A stretch of DNA of 38,412 nucleotides from Flavobacteriaceae bacterium. GTDB lineage: Bacteria > Bacteroidota > Bacteroidia > Flavobacteriales > Flavobacteriaceae. The position numbers were made by a program, and so were the translations under genes. The notes beneath the pieces were generated by a model that was given only the letters and a program-made list of their open reading frames with translations, searched no databases and was not told the origin of the DNA. The stretch covers positions 1 to 38,412 of the forward strand of contig JABISF010000069.1 of the NCBI GenBank assembly GCA_018699935.1. The letters run 5' to 3'. Positions within the stretch are counted from its first letter, which is position 1. The number at the start of each line of letters is the position of its first letter. This document shows positions 33,271 through 38,412 of this stretch, piece after piece.

Positions 33271-34314
33271 CTATTTTACGATGCTTTTCATTTTCTCAAA
33301 GATTGCGGTGTTTTCGTAAATACCGCTAAACAGTGCTGCATAAGGACCATAACTAAAAACAGGCACTAGCGTGGCGGTGTGTCCTTTGGTGTTAAATTTA
33401 CCTATCATCGCTCCTGTTTCTATGCTCCCTTGTGTCAAAGCAAAACCACCCGTTTCGTGATCCGCAGTTACCACAACCAGTGTATTTCCCTCTTTTTTTG
33501 CAAATTCCAACACCTTTTGTAGGGTGGTATCAAATTCTTTAAACTCGCTCAGGATATAGTCTGTCTCGTTGGCATGTCCCCCCCAGTCAATTTGAGAGCC
33601 TTCCACCATCATAAAAAAGGGTTGGTCGTGGGCTTTAAGTTTTTCCAAAGCAATTTCAACAGCTTCGTCAAGGGCTGGGGTTCTGTCATCCAACTTTCTT
33701 GGGGGTTCATCATCATAAGTAAAATATCCAATTTTGTCAGAAGTACTCTTTTCAAGCTGTCTTAGATTTTTCACAAAATCGTAGGAATCCATTTCATCAA
33801 TCAAATCACGACCATCTTCTCTTTTTTCGAAATGTTTTTTTCCACCTCCGAAAAATAAATTAACGCTGTGTTTGCTCAATGCCAAGGCAATGTCTTCGTA
33901 ATTTTTTCTGGAGGGAACTTTTGCATAAAACGAAGCCGGCGTTGCATGAACGATACTGGAAGTTGCCAAAAGCGCAGTTTTATATCCTTTTTCAGCACAA
34001 ATTTCTAAAATTGAAATATGCGGGTTTTTGTTGGGATCTAAACCTATGGCACCATTGTACGTTTTTACTCCTGTGGCCATGGCAGTTCCACTGGCGGCAG
34101 AATCGGTCACCAAATTGTCCGAAGAATAGGTTTTGGACAAACCCACAGTAGTGAAGTCCTCCAAAGCCGTTTTATTTCCGTTAGCATACATGCCAGCAGA
34201 AATCTGGGACAGTCCCATTCCGTCTCCAATTAAAAAAATGATGTTTGGATTTTCGTTTTGAGAAAAAATGAATCCTGAAAAAAGGATGCAACAAAGACGG
34301 AAAAGGTTTTTCAT
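33271..34314 (-). CDS. Alkaline phosphatase (PhoA family)
   Basis: A 347-aa secreted enzyme with a signal peptide (LFRLCCILFSGFIFSQ). The active site is intact: IIFLIGDGMG (Asp for metal), VTDSAASGTAMATG (Ser nucleophile in TDSAAS), HATPASFYAK, MVEGSQIDWGGHAND/E region, and VVTADHETGG (Asp/His metal ligands). It is shorter than E. coli PhoA, as common in Bacteroidota. It releases phosphate from organic esters in the periplasm. Single-gene unit convergent with the CotH-like gene. Confidence 0.95.
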   Translation of the reverse strand: MKNLFRLCCILFSGFIFSQNENPNIIFLIGDGMGLSQISAGMYANGNKTALEDFTTVGLSKTYSSDNLVTDSAASGTAMATGVKTYNGAIGLDPNKNPHISILEICAEKGYKTALLATSSIVHATPASFYAKVPSRKNYEDIALALSKHSVNLFFGGGKKHFEKREDGRDLIDEMDSYDFVKNLRQLEKSTSDKIGYFTYDDEPPRKLDDRTPALDEAVEIALEKLKAHDQPFFMMVEGSQIDWGGHANETDYILSEFKEFDTTLQKVLEFAKKEGNTLVVVTADHETGGFALTQGSIETGAMIGKFNTKGHTATLVPVFSYGPYAALFSGIYENTAIFEKMKSIVK

Positions 34315-34465
34315 TTGACAAAATTTATTCTCAAATGTACAATTCTTCCCTCAAATCCATTTCATAAGTGTTGTTTTAATTGAGGGAATTGTGCACAGTA
34401 AATCTTAGCTTTGGAATTTCAAGAAAAGTACAAGCACGTTAATTTTATTATCTTTACAATGAACT

Positions 34466-35455
34466 ATGACAGACTCAGAGAAAGCGTTTGAAAAGGAGCC
34501 GATTGATGCCGTAGTCGCTTGGGTTGATGGTACTGATCCCAAGCATCTACAAAAAAGAATTCAATACAGTAATTCCCTGTCAAGAGCACCGATTCCGGGT
34601 GCTGAATCTACTCGATTTCATTCCTTTAATGAAGTGACCTATTGTGTGTTGTCCATTTTAAAATTCGCTCCTTTTATCAATAAAATATATATCGTTACGG
34701 ATGATCAAAATCCAAAAATTGATGCGGTCATCAAGCAGTTTTTTCCGGAGCGTTTCAACGACATTCGGAGGGTAGATCATCTCGAAATATTTGAAGGGTA
34801 TGAGGAACTACTTCCTACTTTCAATAGTATTGCCATCAGCAGTATGTTGTGGCGCATCAAAGGTCTGGCCAACCAATTTGTCTATTTCAATGACGATATT
34901 TTTTGCATACGGCCGCTGGTGCCAGAGGTTTGGTTCAAAAAGGGGTGGCCGGTATTGCGGGGACAATGGCATTTTCCACCCTTTGAACGTTTACTTTGGG
35001 ATGGAATAAAACGATTTTTTGGACAAAAAAAAATAGCTGCGTCCTTTCAAATCCATCAATGGAGGGCGGCTCAGTTGTTTCGTTTTCAATGGCGCTATTT
35101 CCGATCGGGTCACACGCCCTTACCCATGCGACGCGATCATTTAGAGGACTTTTACACACAACATCCTGAATTGCTAGCATCGAATATTTCTTCTCGCTTT
35201 AGAACCTACGAGCAGTTCAATACGGTTGCTTTGTCCAGCCATTTGGAAATTAGAAATGGAAATAAAAACCGCTCTGCCATCAATGCCGTTTATATGCAGC
35301 CCCACCATCGTGGGGTTGAATATGTCAATAAAAAGTTCAATAAATGTTTGCATTCCTCTGCAGTTTATTTTCTTTGTATTCAAAGCCTTGACCAAGCCAG
35401 CCAGGCAGAACAAGAAAAAGTGAAGGAATACCTCGATAAGATATTTAAAAACTGA
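34466..35455 (+). CDS. Stealth family sugar-phosphate transferase
   Basis: A 329-aa Stealth protein. CR1 is DAVVAWVDGTDPKH (residues about 13-26). CR2 covers YCVLSILKFAPFINKIYIVTDDQNP and FNSIAISSMLWRIKGLANQFVYFNDDIF. CR3-like SGHTPLPMRRDHLEDF and CR4-like SSRFRTYEQFNTVALSSH follow. Stealth enzymes transfer hexose-1-phosphate to build capsule or exopolysaccharide. Cytoplasmic, with no membrane helix. The glycosyltransferase follows after 4 nt, forming a polysaccharide operon. Confidence 0.93.
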   Translation: MTDSEKAFEKEPIDAVVAWVDGTDPKHLQKRIQYSNSLSRAPIPGAESTRFHSFNEVTYCVLSILKFAPFINKIYIVTDDQNPKIDAVIKQFFPERFNDIRRVDHLEIFEGYEELLPTFNSIAISSMLWRIKGLANQFVYFNDDIFCIRPLVPEVWFKKGWPVLRGQWHFPPFERLLWDGIKRFFGQKKIAASFQIHQWRAAQLFRFQWRYFRSGHTPLPMRRDHLEDFYTQHPELLASNISSRFRTYEQFNTVALSSHLEIRNGNKNRSAINAVYMQPHHRGVEYVNKKFNKCLHSSAVYFLCIQSLDQASQAEQEKVKEYLDKIFKN

Positions 35456-35459
35456 GTTA

Positions 35460-36296
35460 GTGCGAGAGAAAAAAATAGCGGTGGTTTCTATGGTTCGTCA
35501 TGCAGCGCTTTTTGCCAACAAATGGATTGAGTATTACAGTCGACAACTCGGGGAAGAAAATGTGTATTTATTTATTGATGGCTTTGATCTAGAACTTCCT
35601 GCCAATGCCCCCCGAATAAATTATATGCAAGAAGCCCACATTGCTTATCCAAGAGTAAAAGGGGATCGGCGAAGAGCCCATAAAATCTCCGCTTTTGCGC
35701 GTTCTCTTTTTGATCGGTATGATGTTGTTATGGCGATGGATATTGATGAGTTTGTCATTTTAGACCCGAGCATTGATGCCACTTTAAGAGAGTATCTACA
35801 ATTGGATTTCAATTGCCTTTCGGTATCTGCCATGGGGGTGGATGTTGGACAACATCCTGATTTGGAAGCGCCATTGATTTGGGAGCAGCCCTGGCTTTCG
35901 CAACGGCAATTTGCTTCAATTTCCGATCGTTATACCAAACCTGTGATTGCTTTTGAGCCGTTGACTTGGGGTTCGGGATTTCATCGTGTGAAAGGAAAAG
36001 ATTACACCATAGACCCTAATATTTTTCTTTTTCACTTTGGTTTGGTAGACTATCAAGTGACCTTGGATCGAATAAAAAATGAAAACAATCACTGGGGTTG
36101 GAGCTTTCATAACAAAAGAAGATTGCAGTTGTTTAAAAAAATACAAGCCAACACGCCCCAGGAAGGCGATAATTTTATGAGAAAAGCCAAACACAAATTG
36201 GTCAAAAATAGATCATGGTGGGCGCCCAACAAACCAGCTCCTTTAAGAGGGAATACCATCATACAAATTCCAGAACGATTTCGGAAGGTACTCTAA
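35460..36296 (+). CDS. Glycosyltransferase family 2-like protein
   Basis: A 278-aa protein starting at GTG 35460; translation from here gives the first beta strand KKIAVVSMVRHAALFANKWIEYY. It shows YLFIDGFD, DVVMAMDIDEFVILDP (DxD-like metal/nucleotide-sugar site), and WGSGFHRVKGKDYTIDPNIFLFHFGLVDY. This is the pattern of the Glyco_tranf_2_4 group that includes many capsule/LPS enzymes. No signal or membrane segment. It lies between a Stealth protein and an aminotransferase, so it likely adds a sugar to a surface glycan. Confidence 0.85.
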   Translation: MREKKIAVVSMVRHAALFANKWIEYYSRQLGEENVYLFIDGFDLELPANAPRINYMQEAHIAYPRVKGDRRRAHKISAFARSLFDRYDVVMAMDIDEFVILDPSIDATLREYLQLDFNCLSVSAMGVDVGQHPDLEAPLIWEQPWLSQRQFASISDRYTKPVIAFEPLTWGSGFHRVKGKDYTIDPNIFLFHFGLVDYQVTLDRIKNENNHWGWSFHNKRRLQLFKKIQANTPQEGDNFMRKAKHKLVKNRSWWAPNKPAPLRGNTIIQIPERFRKVL

Positions 36297-36330
36297 ATCT
36301 AACGTATATTTGAAATCACTTTTAAAGCCA

Positions 36331-37464
36331 ATGAAAAAAATACAAATGGTCGATTTAAAAGGCCAATACGAGTTTATAAAAGACGAAGTTGCTACCGCTT
36401 TTGACCAAGTGATGGTACAAACCGCATTCATCAATGGCCCCATGGTGGCTGCCTTCCAAAAAGACTTGGAACGTTATCTTGCGGTGAAACATGTAATTCC
36501 TTGCGCCAATGGGACGGACGCTTTACAGTTGGCATTGATGGCTTTGGGTTTACAACCGGGAGATGAAGTCATCACCGCTGATTTTACTTTTGCGGCCACC
36601 GTGGAAGTGATTGCCTTGTTGCAGCTCAAACCTGTTTTGGTGGATGTTGATCCGGTCAGTTTTAATATCCTTCCGGCTGCGGTAGAACAAGCGATTACGT
36701 CCAAAACAAAAGCAATCATCCCGGTACATCTTTTTGGGCAAAGTGCCGAAATGGAACAACTCCTCGATATTGCAGCACGGCATCAACTGTTTTTGGTGGA
36801 AGATACCGCTCAAGCTATTGGAGCCAATTATACCTTCAGCTCCGGAAAAGTTGCCAAAGCCGGAACCTTGGGGCATATCGGTGCCACCTCTTTTTTTCCT
36901 TCCAAAAACCTAGGTGCTTATGGCGATGGAGGGGCACTTTTTACCAATGATGATACATTGGCGCACCGCCTGCGAGGGATGGTAAACCACGGCATGTACG
37001 AACGTTATTATCACGATGTTGTGGGGGTCAATTCCCGTTTGGACGCCTTGCAAGCAGCCGTTTTAAAAGTTAAATTACAATATTTAGATTTTTACAATGA
37101 ACGTCGTAAGGAGGCTGCCCTTCGCTATACACGCCTACTCCAAGGCCATCCCAACATCATTACTCCCAAAGTAATCGGTGCTTGCGATTCTCATGTGTTT
37201 CATCAATACACCCTAAGAATTGTCAATCACGACCGGGAGGGACTGGTAGAATACCTCAATGTACACGATATTCCCTGTGGGGTGTACTATCCAGTACCCT
37301 TACATGCTCAAAAAGCCTACATTGATCCCGAGGTGGATTCGGAACAGTTTCCTATCACCAATCAGTTGGTCAAAGAAGTGATCTCTTTACCCATGCATTC
37401 GGAATTAGAATTGGAGCAAATTAATTATATTGCTGAAAAAGTATTGGCGTATTTAAACGCCTAA
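36331..37464 (+). CDS. DegT/DnrJ/EryC1/StrS aminotransferase
   Basis: A 377-aa PLP-dependent sugar aminotransferase from ATG 36331 (a TTG at 36310 would add seven unlikely residues). Motifs: PCANGTDALQLALMALGLQPGDEVITADFTFAATVE, VEDTAQAIGA (Asp for PLP), and GATSFFPSKNLGAYGDGGALFTND with the PLP Lys in SKNLG. RLDALQAAVLKVKLQYLD is also typical. It transfers an amino group to a nucleotide keto-sugar for surface glycans. Follows the glycosyltransferase after 34 nt, so likely one operon. Confidence 0.95.
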   Translation: MKKIQMVDLKGQYEFIKDEVATAFDQVMVQTAFINGPMVAAFQKDLERYLAVKHVIPCANGTDALQLALMALGLQPGDEVITADFTFAATVEVIALLQLKPVLVDVDPVSFNILPAAVEQAITSKTKAIIPVHLFGQSAEMEQLLDIAARHQLFLVEDTAQAIGANYTFSSGKVAKAGTLGHIGATSFFPSKNLGAYGDGGALFTNDDTLAHRLRGMVNHGMYERYYHDVVGVNSRLDALQAAVLKVKLQYLDFYNERRKEAALRYTRLLQGHPNIITPKVIGACDSHVFHQYTLRIVNHDREGLVEYLNVHDIPCGVYYPVPLHAQKAYIDPEVDSEQFPITNQLVKEVISLPMHSELELEQINYIAEKVLAYLNA

Positions 37465-37488
37465 GCACCCAATATTAAATTTTTTCCC

Positions 37489-38412
37489 ATGAAAAACAAA
37501 ATTCTTTTAATAGCTCTGCTGTTGACAGCAGCATTGTCTGCCCAGCAAACCTATCTCCATTGCGGTCAACTTTTTGATGCAAAAAGCGCAACATTTTCCG
37601 GTCCTTTCACCATTGTTGTTGAAGGTTCTAAAATTGTAACTGTAGAAAAAGGCTATCAGTATCCTGAAGAAGAGACAACTGCTGTGATCGATTTAAAAAC
37701 CAAAACGGTCTATCCCGGTTTTATTGATATGCATGTCCATATTGAAAGTGAATATACTCCCGATCAATATTTAAAAGTATTTCAGAACAATGATGCCGAT
37801 GTAGCTTTTGAAGCGGTAGAATTTGCTCACAGAACCTTGATGGCAGGATTTACCACAGTGAGAGATTTGGGCGGATCGGGGGTCAATATCGCTCTGCGGA
37901 ATGCCATAGAAAAAGGAACTATTACAGGACCACGGATTTTCACTTCGGGGAAATCCTTAGCCACCACAGGTGGTCATGCCGATCCTACCAATGGATATAA
38001 AAAAGCGTTACAAGGCGATCCGGGACCCAAAGAAGGGGTGGTCAATTCCGTAGAAGATGCCAAAAAAGCGGTTCGGCAACGGTATAAAAATGGTGCTGAT
38101 TGGATTAAAATTACAGCTACCGGCGGAGTTTTAAGCGTGGCGAAAAGTGGTCAAAACCCGCAATTCACTGAAGAAGAAATTGCAGCCATCACTCTGACGG
38201 CCAAAGACTATGGCATGCAAGTAGCGGCGCATGCCCATGGAGATGAAGGCATGTACCGTGCAGTTAAAAATGGTGTAAAAACCATAGAACACGGCACCTT
38301 AATGGAACAACGCACCATGGATTTGATGAAATCCAAGCAGGCTTATTTGGTGCCTACCATTACGGCGGGTAAATTTGTTGCCGAGCAAGCCAAAATCCCT
38401 GGGGCTTACCCC
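37489..38412 (+). CDS. Amidohydrolase, cut by the window edge (partial)
   Basis: The frame starts at ATG 37489 and stays open for 308 codons to the edge, so the C-terminus is missing. It has a Sec signal (ILLIALLLTAALSAQQ). Metal motifs are DMHVHIE (HxH), IKITATGGVLS (the carbamylated Lys), AAHAHGDEG and IEHGTLM. RDLGGSG and TGPRIFTSGKSLATTGGHAD are typical of the Xaa-Pro dipeptidase/imidazolonepropionase-like amidohydrolases common in Bacteroidota. Likely a secreted peptidase or deacylase. It is separate from the glycan operon by 24 nt. Confidence 0.9.
   Translation, partial: MKNKILLIALLLTAALSAQQTYLHCGQLFDAKSATFSGPFTIVVEGSKIVTVEKGYQYPEEETTAVIDLKTKTVYPGFIDMHVHIESEYTPDQYLKVFQNNDADVAFEAVEFAHRTLMAGFTTVRDLGGSGVNIALRNAIEKGTITGPRIFTSGKSLATTGGHADPTNGYKKALQGDPGPKEGVVNSVEDAKKAVRQRYKNGADWIKITATGGVLSVAKSGQNPQFTEEEIAAITLTAKDYGMQVAAHAHGDEGMYRAVKNGVKTIEHGTLMEQRTMDLMKSKQAYLVPTITAGKFVAEQAKIPGAYP

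Overview
The window comes from a Bacteroidota genome, most likely Flavobacteriaceae. The reasons are promoter-like TAnnTTTG -7 boxes, AT-rich starts without strong Shine-Dalgarno sites, many lipoproteins and Tat/Sec-exported enzymes, and typical core genes (LpxK, LipA, RuvC, HemW, a Dabb protein, a DUF456 protein). A tRNA-Leu(UAG) lies at 16022-16103.

Layout: (1) 1-1180 is a very AT-rich, foreign-looking edge with one small unknown gene, a strong terminator and a candidate small RNA. (2) 1183-7440 is core housekeeping: Dabb protein, coiled-coil protein, NIF3/DUF34 protein, LpxK, LipA, Nramp-like transporter, ECF sigma factor, small membrane protein. (3) 7683-11745 is the most unusual part: a LuxR-type HTH gene, a minus-strand tracrRNA, a 1140-aa Cas9 and a solitary repeat with a guide-like segment. 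(4) 11776-16103 is core again: DUF456, lipoprotein, RuvC, HemW, M20 dipeptidase, tRNA-Leu. (5) 16124-27125 is a catabolic cluster in which nearly every enzyme has an export signal. (6) 27298-33260 is mixed: SulP transporter, DUF4157 protein, CDGSH protein, DUF885 peptidase, bestrophin-like protein, CotH-like protein. (7) 33271-38412 holds alkaline phosphatase, a three-gene surface-glycan operon and a truncated amidohydrolase.

Main discovery: the Cas9 at 8185-11607 appears naturally nuclease-dead in both domains. Ungapped motif alignment puts Ser8 at the RuvC-I Asp, Val641/Tyr642/Thr665 at the HNH Asp-Glu/His/Asn, and Ala783/Val786 at the RuvC-III His/Asp. Only the RuvC-II Glu (Glu563) remains. 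The reading frame, bridge helix, REC and C-terminal WED/PI regions are intact. A compact tracrRNA (about 70 nt, minus strand, 8088-8158) has its own promoter, a nexus hairpin and a UUCG terminator. Just after the cas9 stop a single 16-nt repeat (11700-11715) can pair with the tracrRNA anti-repeat at 14 of 16 positions. It sits inside a structured element bounded by an inverted repeat (11608-11740). There is no cas1, cas2, csn2 or normal array in the window. My inference is an RNA-guided DNA-binding, probably transcription-regulating, dCas9 system with a built-in guide, possibly working with the adjacent HTH protein.

A second system of interest is the 16-27 kb cluster. Its order of activities (sugar dehydrogenase with cytochrome c, lactonase, deacetylase-type amidohydrolase, SelA-like PLP lyase, RidA deaminase, RraA-type aldolase, BASS-family keto-acid/anion transporter) reads as an extracytoplasmic oxidative route for an amino sugar or amino-sugar acid. 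The product would then be imported.
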